Shown here piece by piece: positions 1 through 11,579 of a DNA stretch of 64,000 nucleotides. Both the position numbers and the translations under genes were made by a program. Source of the stretch: Adiantum capillus-veneris (taxonomy: Eukaryota; Streptophyta; Polypodiopsida; Polypodiales; Pteridaceae); contig CM043971.1 in assembly GCA_014529385.2 (NCBI GenBank), positions 25,398,769 through 25,462,768 of the forward strand, read 5' to 3'. The notes beneath the pieces were generated by a model, which was not told the origin of the DNA, searched no databases, and saw only the letters and a program-made list of their open reading frames with translations. How positions within the stretch are numbered: the first letter of the stretch is position 1; each line of letters opens with the position of its first letter.

Positions 1-110
1 CATGATGTGCCTTATCTTCTCAAACTTTGTAAAGGTCCACAACTTCCACCCTCGACAAATCTTCAACTGACCATATATTGCACTCTAGAGCTTCGATTGA
101 TGATAAAAAA
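1..110 (+). repeat. Fragment of gypsy-type repeat shared with 42778-42902
   Basis: The first ~110 bases closely resemble the reverse complement of 42778-42902. Shared words include GATGTGCC, CTTCTCAAACT, AAATCTTCAA and TTGACCATAT/GCACTCTAGAGC. At 42.8 kb this stretch lies just before the reverse transcriptase remnant of a decayed Ty3/gypsy element. The copy here is therefore probably the edge of a related element that continues left of the window. The copies differ by small gaps, so they are old. No function can be assigned. Confidence 0.55.
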
Positions 111-716
111 AGATCGGCATGCTCCACAACCTGAGCACTTCAACTCTATCCACTCACATCAACTCCAACCATCTTTCCCCAACTACCCTTTCTTTAGAGG
201 ATCTGCAAATCATTCGAAATTTCAACTAGCATATCTTTCATACCCGAGCTCCGTTTGAGGAGCCATCTGGACCAGCTTCTAGAGCACCTCGCCCACACTT
301 TGGACACTTCTACTTGTCCACTTGTTCAGCCCATTTTTGAAGCCTTTTCGACCTACAAAGATGCATAAGGCATACATTTCCACTAGCACCTGCTTGCCTA
401 GGTCTTTTGCACTTGCTTTAGAACCTTCTCCTACACCTGCTGACACCCTTGCAGTGGATAGCACACTTACCTGCTCGGACCAACTTTGGTTGCACCATCA
501 TTGCCCAACCCCCTTGTTGAACATTTATGCTCAACCACACATAGGCTTATTGAAATCTAATATTGCAACTATAAATAGACACTATGTACACCACAAAACC
601 ATTACCATATGTACAAAAGTTGTCTCTTGCTACCCACTGCTTTTGGTAAGGCGGGTTGCCCAACCCCATGCATTATCGCATAGATTCCACCTGGGTCAAA
701 CACCTGGCTTTGATCT

Positions 717-1351
717 CATCCATCCACCTGCAATGCCTTCCTATAGTGCCTCACCCCATGACATAGCCGATCATCCACATAAGCTGCCCACGACATATCT
801 CCACCGCTCCAAGCACCCATCGACATACCGCCCATTTTCACAAAACCACCACAAAGCACGTCACCAGTCTCATTAGACATACATGATCCTATCTCCCAAC
901 CATATAAAGCAAGATACTCTTCAAGGAGACTGAGTATCTGCTTGACATCCCATTGCACAAATGTACTTACCAACATACCTTTCAACCACCACACACAAAC
1001 CTCCTTGGAAAACTTGAACACAACCTAGGAACCTCCATCACCTGCCATAGAGGGCACCTGTAGCACTAGAAACTCCTCTATCTTTGGCTCCTTACTCCCC
1101 TCCTCACTTGCCATGCACTCAATTCCATCATCCTCAAGCACTTCCTCATCGACTGGCCCCTCAAGGTTGATCCACACTTTTTGTTTATTGGCTTCAACTG
1201 CCTTCTCTTCAACCACCCCTTTTACTACTCCATCATGCTCCACCAAGGGAGATAGAAACCCATTTTCTACCACATCATTTTGGTCTTCTACTATAGGCAC
1301 AAGGCCATCTCGTCGCGCATCGTTGCACCACCATAGCACACTCCACTGCAA
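717..1351 (-). pseudogene. Unrecognised degenerate acidic reading frame
   Basis: On the minus strand, two reading frames abut near 1025. The upstream part (1351-1025) is rich in Glu, Asp and Val. The downstream part (about 1021-717) has a run of Trp, Gly and Met residues. An in-frame stop separates them. Codon choice looks protein-like over about 200 residues, but I recognise no domain. The acidic character resembles spacer or accessory regions of plant LTR retroelements. The opposite-strand frame at 322-876 looks like low-complexity translation and was not called. Confidence 0.25.
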
Positions 1352-1485
1352 CCTTCACAAGCATGGCCATTAACACGGCACCACAAACCACCTTTACTTG
1401 CATATCATCACCTGTAGGCTTGGATTCCTCCATTTGATCGCCACCTCGCATGGCGCTCCGCCGCATTTGAAGCTCCCCAAGCCAT

Positions 1486-3489
1486 CTATTTCTTCTCTTG
1501 GTGGATGTGTTGTAAAGACCGTGTAATCTCTGAACTCTTAAGAAGTTCCTTCTGCCTTGCTCTATGAATTAGTCGTCTATAAGTCCATTGGTGTAACTCT
1601 AATAGGCTATTGGCCTTATCTTTTCCTCCCCCATGTCTAGTGTGCTTAAAATAACCTGTTCTTGCCATGTAGTGGGTTTTTTCCATGCCTTGTGTGGACC
1701 ATATTGATAGTGAGTCGTATGTCTTGGCAAAATATGGACCATGGTTGAACACTATGTGCTGCATTGAAATAAAACAAAATGGTCAGTAGAGTACAATTTA
1801 AAATTTTGTTTTGTATATGTAGAATGCCAACCCACCATGTAATGTGTGATATGTTGCCCACCCTACCCTGCAAGGTAAGCCTTTTTCCAATCCAGCAAGG
1901 CTGCTTGAAATGATGTGAGCTTACTTTGGTCCCAAGAATGCTGCTCAACGTAGTGGAAAATTTTATCTAGTGATTTCCACACGTTCTCCTTGTGATTCTG
2001 TATTGCCCCACCACCTGCATTGTCTTTAACCACTTTATGTAACTGTTTCCATTTGTTGAACAGGTTTCTCCTTTCTTCTCTATCTGAATCTTTGAGGCTA
2101 AACCCAAGAAATCTTCTTGCCTTCACTCCGCCTATCGATGCTTTCCTCGGTACCTTGTACCAACCTTGAGACATCTTAGGGTCCTCTTCGATTTTGACAT
2201 TGCCTCCATGCAAACCAATGTTTGAGAGCACTCCCTCTAATGCTTTGATCACTCTTTTTGACTCACTTTCTGGCTTTAATGTCCATGCAAAACATATGTA
2301 CAAATGAACCACCTTTTCAATTATTCGACAGAGTGCATGAAGTGTACAGACGTGAACTCTACTCAGAGGAATATCAAGCATTGGTTTAAAAGTCTTATCT
2401 TGAAGATGTCTGTTGGGAGCTCTATTCCATTGCACACTCTCAAGAGATTGTGCATTAGCCATGCAATATAAGCAAGGATTTGCCACAACTGCTCCATGTG
2501 TTATGTTGTACATACACTTAAGAGTCTTTAAGTCACCTGTCATGTGCCATTCCACTGTGTAGTCACCAAATCCTTCCACTAAAAGAATGGCTCCGTTTCT
2601 TTGTTCACTGATGATAGAAGGAATTTGGGTTTGACTAAAAACCCAATCGAGGATTTCAAAAATTTCCTTATCAACCTGCAATGAAAAAATGTAAACACAA
2701 AATCAACAACCAAATAATCAATATTTTTGTTATTATAGAGTGAACGAAGTATACCTGAAATGATCCTAGAGTTAGAATGTTGTTTTTGGATTGCACGTTG
2801 AAGTATCGTGGATCCTCTTTCATTATTGATGGATCAAGAGCCCTGTTCATGAGGGTAATGGTGACTCTCTCCAGCTTCTTGTTCTTCAAGACCTCACACT
2901 TGTCGAGCTTCAAAACAAACTTGAGAACCCCACCGCACTCCTCTTGATTGATGTCAAAGAAGTGAACTGCATAATTTTGCAATGCTTCAAGATCAACGAA
3001 GAGGTTGTTGTGCTCGTTAAACTGTACCTCTACACCGCCCTTGCCTAAGAACATTGCTTCAATATGGAATGGAGACCCAATTTTCTCAAACACCGCATCG
3101 TTTACAGGCTGGCAAGCAGCCTTTACATGTGATGGCTTTGGCAGCAATGATCCTCTCTGTAGTTTATTTTGAGACTTTCTAGCTAATGCTTTGAAGAGTG
3201 CCCTGTATCCCATCTGCGAGATGCCACTCTCATCAAGTATTGCTTGCACTTCCATTGGTTCCAGCTAATTCTCGTTCATGAAGGAGGTAAGGAGCCTCCC
3301 TTTCAACTTACAAATTTTTTTCTGAGTTATCATCTCTTTAACTACTTCTTTTGGAACTAGACGGCTGTAATGCACTCCGACATTGAAGGCTACACCGTTC
3401 GAGTTTGGATGCAGTAAAGACTTGCAAAAAAAGCACCATGCGTTATGATCATGTATAGAAAAGTGTATCCATTTCTTAATGAAGCACAT
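1486..3489 (-). pseudogene. DNA-transposon protein, GDLK / YFKHTRHGGG family, spliced
   Basis: This is the core of a transposon-like gene. A GDLK motif is followed by a C-x2-C pair (PCLYC), then by LHALCRI, and by the C-terminal signature YFKHTRHGGG. From memory, this motif set occurs in uncharacterised transposon proteins of animals and fungi. I infer an RNase H-like nuclease but cannot prove it. Two introns are visible: 2754-2676 (79 nt, GTATAC...TTGCAG) and 1835-1759 (77 nt, GTGGGT...ATGCAG), both phase 0. Splicing restores a continuous motif order. In-frame TAG stops lie near 3256 and 1863, so this copy is probably dead. A final segment (1758-1486) carries the HGGG motif and a basic tail. 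Confidence 0.55.
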
Positions 3490-3526
3490 TGAAGAAACAA
3501 ACTTTGAGTTACCTTAAAGCTCGTAT

Positions 3527-4156
3527 TCATTTTTTCAGATCACCACTACCAACCTTCACGTTCTCAATGTTGCATAGATCTCGTTTTCTTTTCCGACTAC
3601 CAAGCACGGTGTCTTTCTCTTGCAAATTTGTGATCTTCTTCTCAAGGTCTTGGATTGTCTCTATGTTTGATGAAATCTTTTGAGAGCATGCTTCATTAAG
3701 TTTCTTCAGCTGCATGTTCTCCATTGCCAGGAAGTTTCTTTGCCTTTCCGCATTCAATCCTCTCATTTCCAAATCTTCGATGTATCCCAATAGCCCATCC
3801 TTGCCATCGCCTGTGAAATGTAAGAGGTTAGTGATATTAGCAAAGGGAGGTGACGTATTTGTCGTAGGATCCTTTGGATAAATAGACCCATCGGTCCACA
3901 AATCCAAATGATGTTCCTTGTTTGTCCTTCTAAGTTCTTTCTCCCGTTGAGATAAGAAAGACTCCCTCCTACATTTCTGCAATGGTGCGTACTCTTGCAA
4001 TACATCAACATGAAGATGATGTGTGTTCTTTCTTTGGGGAAGTGTTAAAGATGAAGGGGTTGAGGATTGCAAGTACCCATTAGTGTTTTCATCAGGAAAA
4101 GAAGCGTTCTCCATTCCTAGAGTTGATAGAGAAAAAGACGGAGACTCAAAACGCAT
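3527..4156 (-). CDS. N-terminal segment of the GDLK-family transposon protein, coiled coil with NLS
   Basis: This frame of 209 codons lies just upstream of the GDLK-family gene on the same strand. Its second half (about residues 125-190) is rich in Glu, Leu, Lys and Gln and looks like a coiled coil. It is followed by a basic SRKRKRD cluster that could be a nuclear localisation signal. The first half is Ser/Thr/Pro-rich. It ends 38 bases before the next frame, and I could not find a normal-length intron joining them. A frameshift or a separate small ORF is possible. It is likely the amino-terminal part of the same transposon protein. Confidence 0.4.
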   Translation of the reverse strand: MRFESPSFSLSTLGMENASFPDENTNGYLQSSTPSSLTLPQRKNTHHLHVDVLQEYAPLQKCRRESFLSQREKELRRTNKEHHLDLWTDGSIYPKDPTTNTSPPFANITNLLHFTGDGKDGLLGYIEDLEMRGLNAERQRNFLAMENMQLKKLNEACSQKISSNIETIQDLEKKITNLQEKDTVLGSRKRKRDLCNIENVKVGSGDLKK

Positions 4157-4789
4157 GAAATATCACAGGTTTTGGGAGGGAAGGACATATTCTCAAGTTT
4201 AGAGTTGATAGAGTTCGTGTGGCTTATGTTTCTGGAGGGAACGCTTGTAAGTTCGCATTTCAAATCATTAGTCATATGGTTAGTTGGATTCCTGACAAGA
4301 GAACGAAGGATAAGAATGATAAAGACGGCGGCTACCTACCAAAGAATGTCATTTTGGCTTTTTATTGCACAGAAAAGTATCACATAAAATGCACAATTTA
4401 ACATTTTCATTTTCTCTCTCTAAGCCGACGTGGCACTTCTTACAGGGCCCAAAAGTGAGTCCAACTTAGACGTTAGCATCTCTCAATGCTGTTCTGTTGT
4501 ATACCTGCTTCTTAGGTATCCTAGGATATTGTCGAGGTTGATACCTTGTGGGCCTTTTTTCTTGGGAGGGTCTTGATGTTACTTCATATGCTCTAAGTTG
4601 CGATTTTGGTACCCATATCTGTCTGTTACCTCCATAGCACTCCTGTTCTTTTAAGCTCCACTGTGATGTTATCCATCCCATGTATTTGTCTTTTTGTGTT
4701 GATTTCTCGTCTTTAATCCAAAACGGACCATTGAATTTGACTAAACTGCTTGGATTTCTTTCTTTGAAGGTGCCATGGGAAGCGTGTGC
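4157..4789. other. Unassigned spacer between transposon gene and copia LTR
   Basis: I see no supportable gene here. The frame at 4466-4852 on the minus strand overlaps LTR-like sequence and a (GA)n tract and looks spurious. The segment around 4440-4470 (GGGCCCAAAAGTGAGTCC) might be near a terminal repeat of the adjacent DNA transposon. A loosely similar GGACCCAACTGAC occurs at about 44622, upstream of another unrecognised gene. This is weak evidence. Confidence 0.3.
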
Positions 4790-4971
4790 GAGTGCAAGTG
4801 CGAGAGAAGAGAGAGAGAGAGAGAGACCTGCTTTGGGTGGAGCACACAACAACGTTATCCAGTTGCAGCTCCTTATTCTTTTATGTATTAAAGAATAATT
4901 GTATATAGGTTAAGTTAGTAGATGGGTTAGTAGTAAGTGGGATGTCTGGCTAGTTGGCTTGAATCTCAACA
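4790..4971 (-). repeat. Putative 3' LTR of the copia element, partial
   Basis: Read on the minus strand, the sequence after the copia RNase H frame reaches GTGAGAGTT and then TGTTGAG at 4971. This is a plausible LTR start after a purine-rich stretch. The LTR would run down toward the (CT)n tract at about 4808-4825. Its layout resembles the LTR at 26418-26607, which also starts TGTTGAG and contains a CT run. The far end is not pinned, and no matching 5' LTR is visible. Confidence 0.4.
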
Positions 4972-5040
4972 AACTCTCACTTGAAGGCCAACACAGCCCA
5001 AGTGACCTAGTATGTACAACCGTGAAGCAATCTAGTGGCT

Positions 5041-5984
5041 TCAACCTATACCCATCAACTCACTGCAATGCGTAAAATGCTCCAAAGCTAAGACTTTCGT
5101 CAAAGCATCTACTGGGTTGTCGTCAGTATGTACCTTAACCAAATCAATGAGCTTTTTGGCCAAGAAATCTCTCACGTGATGATACCTGACTTCAATGTGT
5201 TTCGATTTGGAGTGAAACACGAGATTCCTTGCCAATGCAAGAGCACTTTGACTATCACAATATATCACTGGAGTCTCATCAATGCCAAGATTTTTGACCA
5301 AGCGAGATAACCATACAGCCTCTTTACTTGCATCCGACAATGCAATGTACTCTGCTTTCGTAGTGAAAGACGATGTACAATCTTGAAGACATGACCTCCA
5401 AGATAGTGTTGCTCCAGCAAATATGAAGACATAGCCAGATGTCGATCTCCTATTGTCAACACAACCCGCATAGTCTGCATCCGCATAACCCACGATGGAT
5501 GCATAACTATTCTTGAAGCGTAAACACCTGCCGACCGTACCTTTGAGGTACCTAAGAATGTGCTTCACTGCTTCCCAATGCTTGCTGCCAGGATTTGCCA
5601 TATATCGGCTCACCACTCCCACTACAAAAGCAATTTCTGGCCTTGTGGCTACCATAGCATACATGAGACTGCCCACTGCCGAAGAATATGGTACCTTAGC
5701 CATTTCTGCTCTCTCAGCATCAGATTTGGGTGCATCTTCCTTGCTGAGTTTCAAGAATGCTTGCATTAGGATACTCAATGCTTTCCCCCATGCATATTGA
5801 AACGCTGCAAAACTTTCTCAATGTATGTTTCTTGAGATAACTCAAGAATATGACGTTTGCGATCTCTTTTGATTTGCATGCCAAGAAAGTGTGTAGCATC
5901 CCCCAAATATTTCATTGCAAAATTATTGCTAAGTGTTTTCTTCAAGTTGGCAATTTTCGCAATGGATTTCCCAGCAATAAGCAT
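5041..5984 (-). pseudogene. Ty1/copia polyprotein: end of reverse transcriptase and RNase H
   Basis: This is the carboxy-terminal part of a copia Pol. The upstream frame (5984-5775) begins right after the catalytic YVDD box, which is readable at about 5990-6002, and continues with the MKYLGDATHFLGMQI region. After a frame change near 5778 comes the copia RNase H with YLKGTVG, YADADYAG, RRSTSGY and KAEYIALSDASKE, ending with the ADALTK-like terminus. The RNase H frame (246 codons) is intact. An in-frame TAA just upstream of YVDD (about 6013) and the frame change make the whole non-functional. The order matches canonical copia PR-INT-RT-RH. Confidence 0.85.
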
Positions 5985-6014
5985 GTCATCAACATACAGA
6001 ACTAGAATGATTAT

Positions 6015-7334
6015 TTAGCCATCATCTAGTTTTTTGGTGTACAAGCAGTGATCGTCTTCGCTCCTTTTATACCTTTGAGACCTCATACATGCATCAAATT
6101 TATGATACCATTGCCTTGAACCCTGCTTTAAGCCAGAAAGTGCCTTTTTGAGCTTACATACTAGCTCCTCATGAGATGCATTCTTCTGAACAAACCCTTT
6201 AGGCTGCTGCATGTAAATATCCTCATCGAGATCCCCGTGAAGAAATGTTGTCTTTACATCCATTTGGACAAGTTCCATGTCCTCAATCGCTACAAGACCA
6301 AGTACGGTTCTAAGCGTTGTCATCTTGACCACAGGCGAGAAGATTTCATCAAAATTGACTCCCTTTTGCTGTTCGAACCCTTTGGCTGCAAGTCTAGCCT
6401 TGTACTTTAAATTTGGATCACCTGAGGTAAATTTCTTCTTGTAAACCCATTCGCAAGGTAAAGCTTTCGCATCATTTGGAAGTTCTACCAAGTCCCAAGT
6501 GTTATTAGCTAGAATCCAGTTATACTCAGATTCCATAGCCTGCTCCCACTTCACCACATCATCAGTCATCATGGCTTCTTGGTAGCATCTTGGCTCACCG
6601 CAATCGGTCAACATGATGTAATCAAGACTTGGCTCGAAACGCGCAGGTGGACGAGAGACTTTAGTAGACCGTCTCACTCCTTGACCATTGCTATCTGCTC
6701 CTTCTGAATCATTGCTAGTGGAAGGTATATCACTAGCCCGTTGAGTTGATTTCACTGTCTCTGAGGCAACATCCTCAAAAGTGACTCTCCGAACCTCTAT
6801 TTCCTTGATAGGTTGTTTGTGCATCTTTGACTCATTGAAGATCACATCTGAACTACAGATGACTCGACAAGATTTTGGGTGCCAGAGATGATATCCCATC
6901 TCTCCATCTACACCATATCCAATGAAAATACATTTGTGTGATTTTGGCTCTAACTTCTGTCGAAGTTGTTTAGGCACATGAGCATAATCTTCACAACCAA
7001 AAACACGTAGATGGTCATAGTGGGGCTTACGTTTAGACCATAACTCTTCTGGAATCTCATAATGCAATGGTGTACTAGGTGAACGATTTATAATGTGCAC
7101 TGCGGTCAAGACGGCTTCTGTCCAAAAGCCTTGTGTGAGATTTGCCCTAGAAAGCATGGCTGTGACTCTTTCCTGAATCGTATGATTCATGCGCTCAACA
7201 ACTCCATTCTGACTTGGTGTGTATGGTGCAGTAAACTGCCTTTTAATCCCCCTTTTAGCATAGAAATTGTCAAACTCCTTGGAGACATACTGTCTGCAAT
7301 CTCTTGAGTTTCTTGCCAGCAGACTGATTCTCAA
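6015..7334 (-). pseudogene. Ty1/copia polyprotein: integrase C-terminal half and reverse transcriptase
   Basis: This 439-codon frame begins in the integrase core, where the QNGVVERMNHTIQE segment carries the catalytic Glu. It then runs through the GKY-like linker and a Ser/Thr-rich hinge into the reverse transcriptase. RT landmarks are WEQAME, KARLAAKGF, GVNFDEIFSPVVK and MDVKTTFLHGDL. These residues mark a copia-type RT. The frame is continuous for 1.3 kb but is cut from its upstream integrase part by a short gap or frameshift at 7334-7383. It is also cut from its downstream part by a TAA near 6013. Confidence 0.88.
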
Positions 7335-7382
7335 CGAGTGCCAAAATTTTTTGGAACACAGGAAGAACTTGATCCTTATGTT

Positions 7383-8070
7383 TCAAAGGATATGCCCACA
7401 CCTTTCGAGTGAGTCATCTATGAATGTCACAAAATAGCTGGCCCCGCCTAGAGATTTGGTTGACATAGGACCACAAACATCACTATGTACTAAATCTACA
7501 GGTTCAGTACGCTTTTGACCCGATGGTAAGTGCATGGACCTAGTCTGTTTGCCATAGATACAATGCTCACAAACAGGAAAGTCAACATAAGACAAGACAG
7601 GTAAGTAGCCAAAATGAGTCAGAGTTCTCATTCCTTTTTGGCTAATATGACCTAGCTGGCAATGCCACAACTCAGTAGATGGCAGCTCGGCTATAGATAT
7701 GTAATCATGACCAACATCTGACACGTGCATGGAATACAAGGTACCATGTTTCTGACCTCTAAGTACAATAAGATTACCTTTGCGTACTATCCACGAACCA
7801 TTGCCAAATGTGATATTGTAGCCCAAATCATCAAGCTGACCAATAAAAATCAAGTTTTTAGTCAACTTGGGCATAGGTCTGACATTACATAAAGTAAAGT
7901 GCGTGCCATTCCTTAGATACAATTTGACGTTTCCAACACCCTCAATGTCTAGTTCATAAGCATCACCAAGTCTCACTTTTCCACAAGAGTGAGAATAAGT
8001 AGAGAACCACTCTCTATGTGGTGTCACATGGAAACTCGCACTAGAATCTACTATCCAATTCTATGCATAC
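7383..8070 (-). pseudogene. Ty1/copia polyprotein: protease and integrase N-terminal half
   Basis: The segment starts with a protease-type VDSSAS box at about 8050, where DSGAS is usual, so the active-site Gly has been replaced. It is followed by a retropepsin-like LGDAYELDIEGVG stretch. Next is the integrase HHCC finger (LWHCQLGH ... CEHCIYGK) and the first catalytic Asp in LVHSDVCGP, with the second in FVTFIDDS. The frame ends at 7383 near the core domain and resumes in another frame at 7334. The order and motifs are canonical for copia. Confidence 0.85.
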
Positions 8071-8282
8071 TGCGAATCTTCTGTAACAAGAGCCTCGACA
8101 GGTAGATTTGCTGTGAAGACCAATACGTCAGAGGTAAGTGGCATAACAACTGCTGGAAGAGTCTCTACAATAGGAGCATTTGAAGACTCTAGCACATTGA
8201 TCTCCTCTAACTTTGCTTTGCCCTTGTTTGAATCATCAGACTTAGAAGTTTCACCGGATTGTTTATCCTTCTTGCTTTGCTA

Positions 8283-8945
8283 TCATTTCCTGCAATCCTT
8301 CTTCACATGCCCTTTTTTATGGCAGTGATAGCACTTGACATTACGCATAGAACCCCGAGACTTACTGCGTGAGCCCCCACGTTTCTTGCTTTTGGCACGA
8401 CTTTGAGTGTGACCCGTCTGTCTATCACTAGCAACATACGCATCACCATCCTTCTTGCCTTTGAGAGATTTCCTGCGAATCTCCTCAGTAAACAAACTCC
8501 CAAGGACGTCATTGTACACTAGATTGGTACCAGGTGCTGAGTTGCTAATCGGAGTACAGAACGTATCCCAAGACAAGGGTAAACTGCATAGCAAGAAGAT
8601 ACATTTGATTTCCTCATCGAAGACCAAACCTTGAGTGGTCAACTGAGTGAAAATGATATTGAACTCATTAATGTGAGTAGAAATAGTGCCCTCTTCCTTC
8701 TGTATCTCTAACATCTTCTGGGCCATTGGCATTCCCATTATGATATCTTTTGGCATATCTCTTGCTGTGATCACATAGAATTGAGCTATGATGATCTGTG
8801 AACTTACTTCAACAATGGTGGAGATGATTCCCCAACATTCTGCTCGTTTGTTTCTTGATATGCTCACAAATTCATGAGCATCTTCCAACTGTGGTTGGCC
8901 ACATCCTTTCCAAGTGCGAAAGGACATGAGGTTCTTGTCTAACTA
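8283..8945 (-). pseudogene. Ty1/copia Gag, N-terminally truncated
   Basis: This frame of about 215 codons ends with a CCHC knuckle (CYHCHKKGHVKKDC) after a basic Lys/Arg/Ser stretch, which is the usual Gag nucleocapsid. The preceding part resembles the copia UBN2-type Gag (LTTQGLVFDEEIK, LLCSLPLSWDTF). The amino-terminal 60-100 residues typical of such Gags are missing. The coding signal changes at about 8945, where an unrelated degenerate frame begins. The element was therefore truncated at this junction, and I find no 5' LTR or PBS. Confidence 0.8.
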
Positions 8946-9960
8946 AAAATTTAGCTTTACTCCAACTATGTTGCACTTGATTTTCTTAGGATTTGTGTCT
9001 GAATTGATTACTTTTTTTGTGGTTGAGTCCTTTGGTTGAAATTTATTTGCATTGGCTTTGTCTTGATCACTTGTTTCCATTGATGTTGACTCCATTCGTT
9101 GTAATATTGCACCTGTTTGCAATTGTTGAGCATTGTCCTCCTGCATCTGAGTAACCCTTGATCTTAGAAGATCCACTGTACTTTTTGGCAGAATCTGTCT
9201 CTTCGGAGGAGATTTTGGTGGTGACCTTTGTGTAGCTTTCTGGACTTTAGCTTCCATTGACTTTGACTTTTCTATCACCTGTTCTGGAAGCTTGAGGCTT
9301 TGCATCATCTTCAGATAGTCTTTGACTTCAGTTGAGCCATCCGTAGGGGTTTGTACAAGATCCGATCTTGTTGATATTTGTTACCATGTGCATCTTGGTA
9401 TTCATATGTGAGCTTTATCACATGTAGTTGTTTGAACACTATTGGATTTGTTGGTTTTTTACTTTGACTTGTGGAAATCGGCTAAAACTTTTATCCTTGA
9501 TGATCTTCATAGAGGCATTTGTCTGCTGATTCTGATGGAATCTGGGTTTTAGAAACTTCCAACAACCATATGATCTTTCAATGGTTTCTGCTTTGAAGAG
9601 GTCTGTTGGTTAGAAGCCCTAGGGCTTCTAACTGGTGTAGCATTTCCTGGTACAAGAGCTGAGCTTGATGGTTTTACAGCTCCCCCCTTCCTAGGGCGAT
9701 CACTATAGCCTGCTTCATTGTAAGAGTTCAAAATTGTTTGGCTCTGGTTTAGTCTCACCTTTTGGGACTATGAAGGTACACTTTGGTTAGCACTATTGAC
9801 ATTTGGCATCTATAAACCTTCTGCATAGTTTCCTACGTATCTCCGTGAAACATGATAAATTATTCCCCAAGTCAAGCTGTAGATAGCATTATCTTTGCCT
9901 TGATATTGCCTATCCCATGGGTATCCTATGATCTGAGCTTCTGTGGTTTCAAGACCCAAG
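8946..9960 (-). pseudogene. Degenerate modular frame (Y-x-x-D/G-x-x-Y modules), downstream part
   Basis: Three disconnected frames on this strand look protein-coding. One lies near 9960-9800 (GYPWDRQYQGKDNAIYSL), one at 9758-9549, and one at 9440-9310 with EYQDAHGNKYQQDRILY. A Lys/Pro/Ser-rich frame follows at 9308-8946. The recurring pattern is an aromatic residue, then Asp or Asn with Gly, then Ile/Leu/Val-Tyr. The same pattern recurs upstream at 10080-11240, so this is probably one long repetitive protein with many breaks. I do not recognise the family. It is likely retroelement-derived because of the knuckle upstream. Confidence 0.4.
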
Positions 9961-10084
9961 GAATCATAGATGCTAGACTCATGTCTATATCTACGATTGT
10001 TTTGGTCAAAGAATATATTTGTTTGGTCACAACAACGAAGCTTGATTTCCGATGGAGAAGAGTTTGGATTTTAACAATTTTCTG

Positions 10085-11240
10085 GGTTCACCCGGGTAAT
10101 AGCCTTCATCTCTAGAGAGGATGGGTTATAATAGATTCTTTCCTTTGAAATGGACCATCCTTTCTGATCTATCATTGGACGCACTTCTATGAGTTGGTAT
10201 GTGGGCCATTTAAACACAGGTTGATCTTTTTTGTACAGTTTTCCTTTTTGGTCTACATAGTGTGCATACTAATTATATGTAACATACAATGCTAACATCA
10301 TTCTGTTTGATGTGTCCCTTAGACTCGTGAATGATTGCACACTTGTGTCAGTGGATGAAAAATCATTTGCAAATTTAACAGTCTTTTCAACAATCGGTGA
10401 TATCTCGACACCTTTACTAAATTCTTGCAAGAATTTGTTGTTCAAAGAATCAATTTTAAGCTTTTCAGGTGCCTGTGCATCTTTATGCTCATTTTGAACT
10501 TGCAGTGCTTTCACTGGTGCTTCTAATGGTAATGCAAAATCATCTGATTGCATTAAAAGTGACGAGTTAAATGCACTTACATCGAGATTTGCATTTCCAA
10601 TTTTCTTTGTAACGTGCTTGGTAGTTGATGTGTCCTTGTTGTCTGGATTTCTTGGACAATCTTCAGAAAAATGTTCACCTTTTCGCCCACAAGCTAAGCA
10701 ATACGCCATGACTGGTGGTATTTCATTTGGTTCTGTCATGTCAAGCTCTACCTGAGAAGTTTCTGCTTCTGTGCGTGTCAAGTTGGCGACATCTTCTTTC
10801 AAAACACTGAGCATCAAGCTATAGACTACTCCATCTTGACCTTGGTATCGTCTTTGGCTTTGTTCTCCAATTAGATTGGCTTTCTATTGGTTGATCTGTT
10901 GGATCTTCCATTTTTGGTTCTCGACTATAGATCTAACCACTGTAATCCATGTACAATGATCCTGATTGAATATGCACCAATTGTATGTTTTGTTGGCTTG
11001 TGCAGATTTCTGGATAACCATTTGGGTCGATTTTTTGCACTTCTATCTGCACTTCATCTTTGAGCTTGCAATACCTGGCTCCATTGAAGTCTGTGAACAT
11101 CTGGGAGTTATCCGAATTTGGCTTTACTTCGATCAATAGGATCTTGGCTCCTGTGTTGCTTTTACTGCTCATCAAGTATCTATGGCCTTCTAAATCTGCA
11201 TATAAAATTTTATCTCCATTATAGCCATAAAGATGTAAAA
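10085..11240 (-). pseudogene. Degenerate modular frame with CCHC knuckle, upstream part
   Basis: Read on the minus strand, 11240-10930 gives modules such as LYGYNGDKILYADLEG and MFTDFNGARYCKLKD. After a frame change comes RRYQGQDGVVYSL and a 182-codon frame (10817-10269) holding the knuckle CLACGRKGEHFSEDC. After an in-frame TAG the coding signal continues to about 10085 with VDQKGKLYKKDQ and KWPTYQLIEVRP. The knuckle is nearly identical to one at 58282-58345. The combination of knuckle and Y/DG modules suggests a Gag-like or accessory protein of an uncharacterised element. Function is unknown. Confidence 0.42.
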
Positions 11241-11579
11241 TTTGGTCGGTTGCAGTTGTGCATGTGTTGCCAGTGCAACGATGAAAAATTGGGCCTTTAA
11301 CAGATTAATCTGCAATCCACTGTGGTTTCTCGTTTTTCAGCTTGATTTTGATAAATTTAGAAATTTTGTCTGCCCCTCACAACTTCGGGTTGACCGTTTT
11401 CATCTTTTTTCGGCTATTCGGATTCGCTTTGCGCGGTGTGCTCGGTTTGCGGTGTTTGCTCGGTGTGCGATACTCTTTTTCGCTTTGCTTTTTGCTTTTT
11501 GGCCTTGTTCTGGCTTTTCTTTGCTCTTTTTGATTTTTTCTAGCACTTTCGACATCTTTCTTTTTATTTTTGTAAATTA

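Noticed and set aside
322-876. 184-codon plus-strand ORF
   Set aside because: His/Pro/Thr-rich with no motif. The minus strand shows a better coding signal in part of the interval.
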